Shown here piece after piece: positions 12,086-23,636 of a stretch of 64,000 nucleotides of DNA (positions are counted from its first letter, which is position 1; each line of letters opens with the position of its first letter). This DNA comes from Adineta vaga. Its lineage: Eukaryota; Rotifera. The position numbers were made by a program, and so were the translations under genes. The stretch spans positions 4,960,001-5,024,000 of the forward strand of contig CP075495.1 in the NCBI GenBank assembly GCA_021613535.1, read 5' to 3'. A model generated the notes under the pieces. That model was not told the DNA's origin and did not search any database. It worked only from the letters and a program-made list of their open reading frames with translations.

Positions 12086-13710
12086 ATGGCCTCTTCACGA
12101 TGTATTTCATGTATTGCAATCTGTACACTGATTGTTTCATTTATTCTTGTTGTTATTGGTATTATTGGAATTGTTCTCGGTCCGCATATACTTCAAACTC
12201 AAATTAATAAACAATTACCATTATCACCCGATTCCGATCAACTTGATTCATGGTCAACACCACCAGTTCCAATCTATTTACAATTCTGGTTATGGGAATG
12301 TGTCAATGTTGCTGAAGTTCTTCGAGGTGCAAAACCATTTGTTGTTCAGCGTGGTCCATTTACTTATTTAGAACATCGAACAAAAACTGGTGTATATTTC
12401 AATGAAAATAGTACGGTAACATATCGTCAACCCATTTCGTATACATTTATATCTGAGAAATCAGTTGCTAATGAATCATTACGAATAACAATGGTTAACA
12501 CTCCAATCGTAACGATTGTATCTTTAATTCGTAATGAAACAAAGAAAATACAAGCACTCTTTAATGTTATAAAAGATCTTTTTAATGAAACATTGTTTAT
12601 TGAACGTACTGCAGGTGAATGGATTTGGGGTTATGAAGATCCATTATTGAAAGCAGCAAAATCCATACCAATTATTAAAGATTTTGTACCTGATGATCAT
12701 TTTGGCTATTTTTATGGATCAAATGCAACAGATGATGGATTATATACAGTTTTTACCGGTAGGATTTACTAATTCAAAATTGAAATAAGATCACCTATAT
12801 TATTTATTGTTCTATTAGGTAAAAACAATATCGATGTATTAAATAATATTAATAAATGGAATGGTAAGTCTCAGGAAATGTTGAAAATGATTTCGAAAAA
12901 ATCCATATTTATTTATTAATCAATTTATATATACGAATCTTTCTAGGTGTTTCATCATTACCCTATTGGAAAACATCATGGGGTAATCAAATAAATGGTA
13001 CTGATGGTTCATGGTTTCCTCCATTGATCAATAAAGATCTTCAATCGGAACGTTTATATTTATATTCTACTGATGTTTGTCGCTCACTATATGCAAAATT
13101 CCAACATCATTCATCTGTATTAGACATTCCAACTGAACTTTTTTCTATTCCTGCAGAAGTATTTTTGAATTCAACTCTTAATCCAGATAATATTGCATTT
13201 GGTACTACAGATTCCGGTGTACTTGATGTTAGTGTATGTCGACAAGGTGCACCAATTTATATTTCTTTACCACATCTTTTATATGCTGCTGATCAATATA
13301 AAAATCGTCTTCAAGGTATTGCACCCGATGCATCCATACATCAAACATTTTTTGAAGTCGAACCACATACTGGTCTTGTTTTAAGTGCACAAAAACGACT
13401 TCAAATTAATGTTTTCCTTCAACCTGAACAATTCGTTGATGACTTTAAAAATATAAGTGAAGTTGTTTTACCAGTTGTATGGATTAATGAATCGACAATA
13501 ATCGATCAAAAATCAGCTGATGATTTAAATAATCAAGTTTTACGATATTTTACTATTGTTCGTTCAGTTTCAATCGTATTCATTCCAGTTGGTATCGTAC
13601 TATTTATTGGAACGATAGTTTTCTTTAAAAAACGACGAACAACAGACGAAACGACTCCATTACTTTATGCTGGATCGAATAATACCATCGCATCCGATCA
13701 TGACAACTAG
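12086..13710 (+). CDS. CD36-family scavenger receptor class B / LIMP-2-like protein
   Basis: Three exons (12086-12758, 12819-12863, 12947-13710) with phase-1 introns give 493 aa, the usual length for the family. An N-terminal membrane segment (about residues 8-32), a large glycosylated lumenal loop, and a second membrane segment (about 442-464) give the hairpin topology of CD36, SR-BI and LIMP-2. Family hallmarks include the early FVVQRGPFTYLE stretch, the FTG splice region, WFPP, and the late DFKNISEVVLPVVWI stretch. These proteins bind lipids, lipoproteins or, for LIMP-2, lysosomal beta-glucocerebrosidase. The short tail carries DETTPLL (473-479), an acidic dileucine signal of the type that sends LIMP-2 to lysosomes, so a lysosomal member is the more likely reading. 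AATAAA follows at 13752. Confidence 0.95.
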
Positions 13711-13751
13711 AGATTAGTTCCTTTTTTTATTTTGATATTTTCGTTTTTTTG

Positions 13752-13757
13752 AATAAA
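13752..13757 (+). terminator. AATAAA polyadenylation signal
   Basis: Canonical hexamer 41 nt after the stop of the CD36-family gene, overlapping a second AATAAA. Confidence 0.75.
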
Positions 13758-14061
13758 ATAAAAGTGAAAAATGAAACGAATTGTTATTACAATAAGAAGA
13801 TGGATGAATTGGAAGCGATGCTATTCACTGAATAACATTCTATGATAAGGATTTCTGAAGATTGTAAAGTGACGTATAGAAACATTGTATTTATTTACAA
13901 ACAACGAACTGAGCAGAAAGAGTATAGTACAGACACAAAAACAACATAGTTACAGTTGAAGATTACATGTAGATATTTGCAAGTAACAGAATCTCATTTG
14001 TCAAGGTACATGAAACGAATTGCTAGACTTGTTTTTTGTAATTTTACTACTTTTCGTCTCC
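13758..14061. other. Spacer between convergent genes
   Basis: AT-rich 3'-to-3' spacer shared by the CD36-family gene (+) and the NHL/EGF gene (-); no further feature seen. Confidence 0.5.
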
Positions 14062-17000
14062 TCAACGCATTTCTTGATTGTATATATGCACGTTCCGACG
14101 AGTAATATCAATATGAAAAAGAAATCTCATAATGTCAAGTGCAACGATGAAAATAATTCCACTACTAATAACAGTGATAGCAACAGAAGCAAATGATTTT
14201 GCTACATATTGTTTGATTTGAAGAGATATAACAGTATATTCACAATGTAATCCAGAATGACTCTCAGAGAAACAGATACATTTATAATTAAAATATAAGG
14301 ATTGACAAATGCCTCGATTTGAACAAGTGATATTTTGACAATTGTTAACTCTTCGTTCACAATGATCACCTTCCCATCCATTGATACATGAACAGAAAAA
14401 TCTATTTTCTGATAATGTAGAACAACTACCTAGAAAACAAATGCGATTAAAACGATATCTAGGTAATAGAAAATAAATACAAAACCATGATTCCAACAAG
14501 TTGTCATTTGACATAGTCCAATATTAAGTTCACAATTGGTACCATTAAAGCCTGATTGACACGCACAAATATAACCGTGAGAAATACTTAAATTATTAGT
14601 ACAAATGCCTTGATTTTGGCATGGTTTAGCTAAATCACATGGTACAGATGAAATATTACAAAATGAACCAATTTGATTTGCTTCTGTGCAATTTCTTGGT
14701 ACAAAATTGTGTGGAGGAACTAAAAACCAAAGGAATATATTTGATCAGTAGGAGATCATCAAACTTTTGACGACGATGAATATTTAATAAGACATTCTTA
14801 TTATAGACGTAGATAAAATTGTGTTGTTTTATTTACCTGGTTTCATCGATGTAATAGTATTCAGATTTGAAACTATTCGATTATTTGTTGTTGTTGTATG
14901 ATCTAAATTGTTAATGGACATTCTCGTTGAATCCATAGAACCTAAAAGATGAAGTTTTAAACATTATCGGAATAAAAAGCTTCTTCTTCTTCTTCTTCTT
15001 TCATAAAGTATAATCAGAAAAGACATTTACTATTAAATCGTTTTAGGGTAAAGATCATATTTATTACTTTTAGCTGTTGACGTTGATGCAATACTCGTTA
15101 TCGCTGTTTCTCTCTTGAAAATTGTGGAAAGCTTGTTTGGTTTACTCGTAAATTCTAAGAAATAAAAATTCAATCGTTTCACGGTTTATTACTGAACTTT
15201 TGTTTGATGTTGTATCTACTTTACCGGTAGTTATAGTTCTTGCTGTTATTTTCATAGTTGTAAAAACTGTAGTTGTTTGTGTTGACTGACTGAATGCTAC
15301 AAGAAAGGTCATTGAAATTATTGATTTTTTCAAATAGTTTATAAGAATATGTTAATTAATTTTATGCGAGTAGAATGTTACCGTTTTTTGTTGATAATGT
15401 TGTAGTACTTTGACTTGATATTATGTTCCGAAGAGAAGCTGCAATATAATAAATGATAAAATACCTATTTGATCAAAAGTGAGAAATGAACTTACTGTCG
15501 AATTTAGAAGTTCCCGTTATGGTATCTATTGTAGTTTTCGCAAAAGCTGATGTATGATCTTCTTTTGTAGCTGGTTGCATTGAAGATTGAGAAGAAGAAA
15601 CTAGAAGCAAAGTTTGTTGAAATAAAACAGTTTTTATCAGTAACATGTTGAAACATTTATATCTTACCGGTCTCAATTGTTTCTCTTGCATTCGTTTCCA
15701 TCGTTGAAACAGTACTAGCAATGGTTACGTCATCAACATCTTCCATAGATATGCTTGATGAATAATCAGAATCTAATGAAAGTACATTCACAAATCGATA
15801 ATATTATCGCCAATAAAATATAACTTACTGCATAAATTCGTTGTTAGAACAAATTTCTTTAAACTGTTACTGCCTAGCTCATTTACAAAAATGTTTCCAT
15901 AATTATCAAAACGCATAAATACCGGACTTGACAATACATTAGACGTTACATACAGTAAGCATCCAATCACACATCTAACACCATTAGAACCTGCTACTTG
16001 GATACGATTATTGCCACTATCAACAATAAAGAGATACCCATTACCATCAATGGTTATACCTGTTGGCTTATTGAGTGTACTAGTGGGTATAATTCCAGCA
16101 GGGCCCACTATGGTCGTTCCTAAAGTTTGTCCTAGATGAAAAAGTTGTATTCTATTGTTTCCACTGTCTGTTATGTATAAAGTAAAATTGATATCAACGA
16201 ATATTCCACATGGATTGCTTAGCATAGCGGCAGAAGTTCCAGCAAATTCATTACCAACAACACTGGTGACATTATAAGATTGATTGTTCAATGAATATTT
16301 GAAAACTTGATGAGTTGTTAAACTTGTACAGTACAAATTATATTCGATATCAATGAATAATGATTTACATGTGTTCAATGGATTTATTTCAGTTTTATTA
16401 ATTTGATTCTCAGATATCCATTGATAAACATATTTCGAATATGTATCATATGTTACGTATATATGATTATTAGACATAACAAATAAAGATCGAGGTTGTA
16501 TTAAATTGGTAATTCTTATTCTTATAGGTATATCACTTCCCTCATGAAGTATGAAAACTCTACTGGTGTTCAATACTGCTGTATAGATCGTATTATTTCT
16601 ATCAATGAAAAAATCATAAATAATATCTTGAGGTTCGCCACTAATGGTAATTAGCTCTCCATTTGAATTCCATGTTGAATCAAAACAGAATTTCGGTTGA
16701 TTGTAAGAAACTACTATAGACAAAAACAAAGAACTTGTTAAATCAACTTGACATACATGATATTAGACAAATCAAGAAAGAAAATCATTTTTACCAGGCA
16801 ATTGAGATGATATTGTATTTGCTATTAAGTCATCTGAAAGAAATCATTTACATGTGATCAACTAATTTCGCTATTCATAGAAGTCTTGCTTTGTCTTTGA
16901 GTAGTAATTGCCATCAATGTAGAAAAACTAATTGTAGGTACAAAAGCTACAGTGAAAAAAGAATTGATAAAATGGTAATAACGATACAAATATAGACGAA

Positions 17001-17400
17001 CTCACTGGACTGTTTTTTTGTCGATGAAAATGTAGACGATTCATCTATACAAAATAGAATTCTATTTACGTCTTTAGTACAATTCATATTTTGAGTTCTC
17101 GAATGTGAAAAAAGCGTATTATACGAACATCAGAACAAAAACCTGTTCACTCACGTGATTGATTGACTACAGAAATAACAACAGGTGGCGTCTGTTCACT
17201 CGTTTCATCAAACAAATGAGTATCACTGCCTTCAACTTTGTTAATTAAACAAACAAAAAATAGAATGAATAACTTTCGAATGACGAATTTTAATCGTTAC
17301 CTAAAACGAATGCGATCAATATAATGATAGTGAACAATAACATTCGTTGATTTCTTATCAAATGTAATAGGTAGAAAAAGAAATGTAAAATTGAAATCAT
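14062..17400 (-). CDS. NHL-repeat, mucin-stalk, EGF membrane protein
   Basis: Fourteen exons (17400-17301, 17235-17155, 17044-17006, 16946-16863, 16833-16795, 16713-15829, 15772-15668, 15600-15496, 15438-15382, 15296-15225, 15154-15068, 14941-14837, 14719-14486, 14429-14062) sum exactly to 786 codons plus stop. Order: signal/anchor (1-34), short Ser/Thr linker, NHL-type propeller encoded by one 885-nt exon (about 115-409; YITDSGNNRIQ and FIVDSGNNRIQ repeats), Ser/Thr-rich mucin-like stalk on six small exons (about 410-586), three EGF-like modules (about 605-730; CACQSGFNGTNC, CSCINGWEGDHC), one transmembrane helix (about 743-763) and a short tail. It is probably a cell-surface adhesion or recognition protein. 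All 13 introns are phase 1. A second ATG at 17343 would give a cleaner signal peptide. Confidence 0.9.
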
Positions 17401-18162
17401 AATTATACTTATATCAACAGGAAATAGTTTTTGCGAAGAAAAACCCTATTTATTTGAGATATTTTTATACTATTTCCTATATTATCCTCGATATCTTCAA
17501 TATTCAACGATGCAAATATAAAACATAAGTATAGTATTATATAGTTCAAACATTAGTGCACTTTTTTCAATGAAATATTTTTGTTTAGTCATTAAACATA
17601 AATCATTATTCTTTAATATTAAGATTATTTTCGTGAAACAAAACAAAACAATGACAACAACATTCTTATGTTCGAACACTGTATTTCATTTTGTACACAA
17701 GAAATATAAAGAAGAAGAAGAAGAAGAAGAAATAAGTAAAACCAAGAAATTTGTTTGTTCACAAAACTTTTTCGCTATTTCATGGATTTCTTTTTTGTTG
17801 TCAATATGTTCTTGTTTAAAGCTCAAAGGAATTCATGCCGCTGATGTCTGCTCAGAGAGTTGTAAACAAATATTTGACTAGATGCGCAAAAAGACAAGAG
17901 GAAGAAAAAGAATGAATGAAGAAAACGAAATTTCGAACAAGAAGCAAGAAAAAAAAGTTGGATATTCAAATGAACGAACAACAAACAAAAATAGAGCACC
18001 AACATCATACAAACACACACGCTTACATACACACACACAGAGAAATATATCCTGATTATAGTATTTTATATACAAAATGATCTATATTATGAACATTCTC
18101 TCGAAAGTTTTTCAGAAACAAAAAAAAAAGTTGAGATTCGTCGATGATCGAAGAATATTCAC
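17401..18162. other. Intergenic stretch, no gene seen
   Basis: AT-rich DNA between two minus-strand genes; contains a GAA run at about 17711-17730 and CA-rich stretches at about 18015-18040. The promoter of the NHL/EGF gene should lie here. Confidence 0.5.
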
Positions 18163-21100
18163 CTAGACATCATCGCCATGCTAAAAATAGAAATAAGAAA
18201 ATGAACATATATATATATATCTAGACATGGTGGAAGAAAAAAGATCAAGCATTAATAATCAAAAGCATTAGAATAAATCACACGTACATGAATCTAAATG
18301 TGTGATACCTCAAACATCGGTAGCATTTTTCTTCTTTTTGGACTAAATGAAATCCTCTCATTATTAACTAGAAGAAGTTATTCAAATATTTTACCTTCTT
18401 TGAAGAATGACCATTTTTATAGCCATGTTCTTCAGTATTATTTTCTCCATTATTTGCATTCATCATTGGTGTTGTTTGATGATCTCTGAATTAAGAAAAA
18501 ACCGTCATTAGTCAAGATTAATTGCGATGATAAACAAAATCAAAGGGAAAATATGTCCATACAATACAATCAAAATGTTCACCGACATGATTATATTCAA
18601 GAATTCGAGAGAGAGAGAAAATTCAAGATGATTTTTTTAAAATCGAACTTTGACTTCGATCATCAACAAATATATAAACATATCATGCAACCATAAAACA
18701 TCACATATAACATGAGTCATAGTTCAAAAGAATGAATGAGAAAAGAACCTACTTTCGGATGTTTTTGGTGATACTATAAAAAGGGTTTGGTTTACTTTTA
18801 GTTAGAAAAGATAGGATGAGACAAAAAGTTTCCTAGTACTTACGAATCAGTTGTTTTACTCTTTCCACCAAGTCGATAGACACGTAATATAACACAGATG
18901 GCAACAAAGGCCACAGCAAATAAGATAATACCTAAGATGATACCAATAATAACCCATTTACTTGGTTGATTTCTTCGATAATTTTTTATTAAAGGACTTG
19001 GTGTTGCTGTGATACTACCTATAAAAACAAACTATTAATAGAACTGTTTTTCGACATCACTATATTTATACCACTTTTAGCTTTCAATGTTGTAATACGA
19101 AGTTTTTGTTCGGCTGCACCAGCTTCATTAAATAATTTTACTAGAACTATATAACTTGATGCTGGTTTTAAATCATGTATTTCATATTCGGAAACAGATG
19201 CATCAATTGGTACTGGTGTACTAAATGGTCCATCAGGTTCAAAACTATTTTCATTTTTAGCCTAAGGAAAAAAGGAAACTCAATTAAAATATTTCATAGT
19301 TTGAAAATTGAATATTTACTTTAGCGTATAACACTTCAGCACGAATAATTGGTGCACCTCCATCAGATTCAATGTTCCATTTAATTAAACAACTACGATC
19401 ATTCAAACATGTATCATTTTTATTTTCATCGGTTTTTGTGATTTTAAAATCTGGAATTTGTCTATCTAATGTTCGAAAAGTAGTAGGACTACTTTGTTGA
19501 CCAGTACCAGCACGAGATTTAGCATAGATTGTAAAACGATAAGTAGTACTTGGTTTAATCTTTTCGATTTTTAATACTTGAGATGCTTGTCGAGGATCAT
19601 CAGAATTTGGTTGTGCTAAATGATACACAAATATATAAACATTTTTCGCTCCTTTCAATGAAAATGTCAAGATTTTGAACATGCTTTACCTGGAAAAGTT
19701 AATGTTTGTGCTTGATCATCTGATTTATCAGCTATGCACTATATTTGACAACATATTCCATCAGTGGTAGACCACCAGCTTCTGGTGTTTGAAGAACAAT
19801 ATCGACGCCATTTGTCAATGGTTTTACTTCAGAGACGCGAACCTTTTTCGGTGGTTCAGCACGTTGAAGTGTAAATGAATGTCGTCCAACACGTGGATTC
19901 AGTGCTCGACATTCGAAACTAATTCCAAAATCACGTTCATTAGGTGTATACTAAACAAAAAATTTCAAAGATTTTCAACTCAAATTTTAAAAAAGAAAGG
20001 AAGAATCTACCGAAAGAACACTTTCAAATAGTGCTGATCCAAGTTGTTTGGTGGTTATATCATTCACACCATTATCTACATCGACAGCTAGTATTCGTCC
20101 TTCAGGATCTTGAACAGTTCGTACCATTTTAATCCATTGTATATGTGGTGGTGGATAGGATTCGAATTGACAACGCATAACAACTCGATAATTGGGAATT
20201 GTTGAAACAACTTGAATATTTGGTCCAACAAAAACCGGTTGAACTAAAATCGAATCGAATGATAATTAATAAATAAAATTCTAGATTAACTTACATTGAA
20301 TATGAAAACTAGCAATTGAATAAGAAGTATCAGCAAGATTCTTTGCAACACATGTATAATTTCCAAAATGTTCACGACGAACAGGTTCAAAACGTAATTC
20401 AATTAATTTGTTTGATTCTAATCGTGTTTTCTCAATATAAATTCCATTTGTTGATTGTATCGGTGTATTATTTAGATATTGCCATTCTAATGAAAGACTT
20501 TCTGATGAACCACGTTCAACACGACATTCAAATGAAACACGTTGAGGATGTTGTTCATCAAGATTGATTTCAATAGGAGCCATCGGTGATAAACGTGGTG
20601 GAACTAAACAGGCATATACCAAATTTTACAATTGTAAAGATTCGATCACTAAATGATCGGACTGTTCGTACTTACCAATAACATTTAAATTATATTCAGC
20701 TCGAAGACCCCTATTATCATATTCGTTATAAGCATGACATGAATATTTTCCATTATCGGTTTCATCAACATAATTAATCGTTAATTGATTACCTCGTACA
20801 ACAAATTTTGCTACTTCACTTGCACCGACAGGTGAATCCTAAATTTAAATAAATATGTATGTTTATTTCTTTTTCCTTGTGGAAAAAAACATCAAACAAA
20901 AGAAACTGTCTAGTCACACATCGGGGGGCGGTACAATGGCACACATATATATACACACACACACACACACGTGCATTGAGTCAGTCAGAGTACACACAAA
21001 ATATCTACTATGAGCATCATGCTGATAGGATAACCTTTTGTTTTGGTTGATTGATTTATGTCCGCCCCCTTTGCTGTTTTTTCTTTCACTCACACGCTGT

Positions 21101-23388
21101 TTTCCGTCTGTTGTAAAAATATTCGATACGAAATTATACAATGCCATAGTTAGATTTACTGGAATCAGTTCTATGTCGTGTCTCTGAATGTAGAGGTGAG
21201 AGATAGAGAGAGAAAGTCAATGACTTGAAAATAATATGATTAGTTGAAAAAATAATCAGAAACTGATACTGATTTCTACAGATTAAATCAAACAAAAAGA
21301 AAACGTCTCTTTGAATGTTACCGAATTTGCTAAAACATTGATCTGAATGGAAAAAAATAATAAAAGGGAAGACGGTTATAAAAACAAAATAATAATAAAA
21401 GTATAATAACTTTTAAATTCACTACAAAAATAAAATAAAATAATAGTAAATAAAGAAACAGACATGCATACATCACGATCACTCAAATAAAGAACTATCA
21501 TGCTGATAGATAGATAGATAGATAGATAATGTATCTCTTTAAATTTTTTTTTCTAGAAAATCTTACTTTGACAGGTCTCAATTCATCTGCCTATAGATCA
21601 AGGATGAGATTATGTTTTAGTTGTATTGATAGTTGAGAAGAAGAATATTTTTAATGAAAATAAACCTACCGATCCATAATACCATGCAAATTTTGGTGGT
21701 GGTAAACCAGTTGCATCACAAACTAATGTTGCTGTCTTTTTTTCAATAGCACATGGTGTAGCACAAGTAATACGAGGTTGAGTGACAGATTCTAAGCAAT
21801 TGAAATTAAAATGTAAATAAAATTTATCAAAATTTTAATGCTATTCTTTTACTTGAAATCACAACAGTTATTGGAAAATCTCTTGATTCGCCTGTTTCAA
21901 GTACATCAGCACGACACCAGAATGTTTCATTATCAGACATTTCTACTCGATTAATTTTTAGGCCATCATGAACACGTGTATAGTATGGTCCATCTAAAAT
22001 ACAGCAATAGAGGGGAAAAAAAGAGATTTTACACAATTATAATCCAATAGTTTCTTTTTTCAAACACTATACCAATTCGAGTTTTATCTTGTCCTTTAAA
22101 CCAAGACACTTCGGCTGCTGGACTTGCTTGTACATGGCATTTAATCGTAACTGCTTCTCCAAGAGCTGCATATTGTATAGAATCACCATGAAATGTAATT
22201 GGAACTGAAAGCAAAGAAAAAAAAAGAAGATGAATGATCTCAATAATTTTTTTGTCATATTCAATCAACCTTTAATTGTCAGTTGGAAAGATTTTCGACT
22301 TTGTCGACCACTACTATCCGTACCCAAACATTCCCATGTACCTATTCAAAATAAAGATGAAGACATTGATGTTATCAAGAATGAAGATAGAAGTCTTTGA
22401 TGCAGACGATTGCCGGAACGATTTATGTTGCAACTTCCGGTCTTTGAACTATTGACAATGTCCGAATGAAATTGAAGTGACGGTCAAACAAATCGTATGA
22501 GCAGAGTAATTTTCTAAGATTCTTTGCAATTTAAAGAGAAAAGATCGGAACGTGATGATTTCATTCATTTAATCATAAAAAGTGCGGAAATAGCTTAGAT
22601 GAATTGTATCCTATATGATCTCCTTATCGTCGCGACCAATGTCTTTATAATAGTTCATTCTTATAATTACTACAATTAAAGTCGAATGCAATATATACCT
22701 TGATCATCTGTTGTTAAATTACGAATACGTAATCGAATTTCATTTGTTTGTCTTTCAATAGTTACACTAAAACGAGAAAGAAAATGTTTTTTCTTGGGTA
22801 AATAATCTTCTCCTTCTTCTAAAAACATTGCTCATCTTTTATTACCGATCATGTTCATTTTCAGGTACATCTCCATGTTGTGGTGATCTCCATCCAATCA
22901 CACGACTACTGGATTGTCCAGTACATGAAGCAACAAATGATCGATATTGATCTCTTGTCAATGATGTTTCAGCTGGTTTAATAATCAATTCACTTTGAAT
23001 TTGTGCTAGAACTATTGAAATAAAAATAATAAAATAGAAGTCTTCAATTGTTCATTATCGATCCTTTTCTTCTCTATTGTTCGTTTAATCAATGGTCAGA
23101 TACCAAAATGAAAAACGAGACCAATCATATGGATGAAAGGTCAAAGAAGAAAAAAAACAGGTCTATAAAGATATATCCTAATGACAAAATGATCGAACTG
23201 CCATCAGGTGTCGTCGTATTTCAAGAGAATAATGAGGATTCATCAATCTGACTATTATTATTTCAACTGTGCCCATATGTCCATAAGTCAACATTAAAGA
23301 GTTTGTCTATGATTTATGAGTGAATATAGAAAGCACGTCTAAACTTACATAGCGTTGTTACTGCGAACACCAACAATATGGAAAACAT
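18163..23388 (-). CDS. NCAM/Fasciclin-II-type adhesion molecule (5 Ig + 2 FN3 + TM)
   Basis: Eighteen exons: 23388-23349, 23005-22846, 22766-22699, 22341-22270, 22204-22073, 21993-21853, 21791-21670, 21590-21567, 20838-20676, 20603-20295, 20243-20011, 19950-19740, 19615-19320, 19261-19075, 19018-18844, 18773-18753, 18485-18395, 18180-18163. They sum exactly to 820 codons plus stop. A signal peptide (MFSILLVFAVTTL) precedes five Ig domains with paired Cys and the Trp core, two fibronectin III domains, a transmembrane helix (about 741-765) and a cytoplasmic tail of roughly 55 residues. This order is that of NCAM, FasII and ApCAM, homophilic adhesion proteins of nervous systems. The tail ends GDDV, a possible class III PDZ ligand. 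A 24-nt exon (21590-21567) sits inside Ig3 and another 21-nt candidate lies in the following intron. A non-coding first exon probably ends at 23620. Confidence 0.9.
20953..20970. repeat. (AC)n microsatellite
   Basis: Nine AC units in an intron of the NCAM-like gene. Confidence 0.9.
21322..21342 (-). other. Candidate 21-nt micro-exon (INVLANS)
   Basis: Flanked by a CATTCAG acceptor and a GTAACATT donor, open in phase 0 at both ends, inside the 728-nt intron between the 24-nt exon and the exon at 20838. It would insert seven residues into Ig3 without changing frame. Confidence 0.4.
21505..21529. repeat. (GATA)n microsatellite
   Basis: Six GATA units between the two micro-exons of the NCAM-like gene. 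Confidence 0.9.
21567..21590 (-). other. 24-nt micro-exon (ADELRPVK)
   Basis: Flanked by a CTATAG acceptor and a GTAAGATT donor; phase 0 at both ends, so it can be included or skipped without frame change. It encodes eight residues within Ig3 of the NCAM-like protein. Its inclusion in the main transcript is assumed, not known. Confidence 0.55.
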
Positions 23389-23619
23389 CGTTTCTAATGA
23401 TTGTCTATATTAGTCCGTCAGTTGTGAAATCAATGAATGACGTATTAAAAACAGAAAAAGAAAGAGAAGCACAAAAAAAGAATATCTGAAATAAGACAAA
23501 GAACAAATATATATATATAGACTGATTAAAAAAAGAAAGTCACAAAATGTTATATAATACATTCAGTGAAAAAATCACATATTCCTGTTGCATGCATCGT
23601 TGCATGTAAATTATCTTAC

Positions 23620-23636
23620 CGTCTATGATCGGCATT
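23620..23636 (-). other. Candidate 5' UTR exon end with short upstream ORF
   Basis: Minus-strand sequence ends in a GTAAGATAA donor at 23619. Joined to the acceptor just upstream of the NCAM-like start codon it would place a short uORF (MPII...) before the main ATG. The 5' limit of the exon is unknown; only the donor and ATG are supported. Confidence 0.35.

Noticed and set aside
19616-19749. Apparent stop and frameshift after KYSA in the first FN3 domain of the NCAM-like gene
   Set aside because: A 124-nt intron with a GTGCAT donor at 19739 and a TTTAG acceptor joins 19740 to 19615 in phase 1; the total then closes at exactly 820 codons and the FN3 spacing becomes normal.
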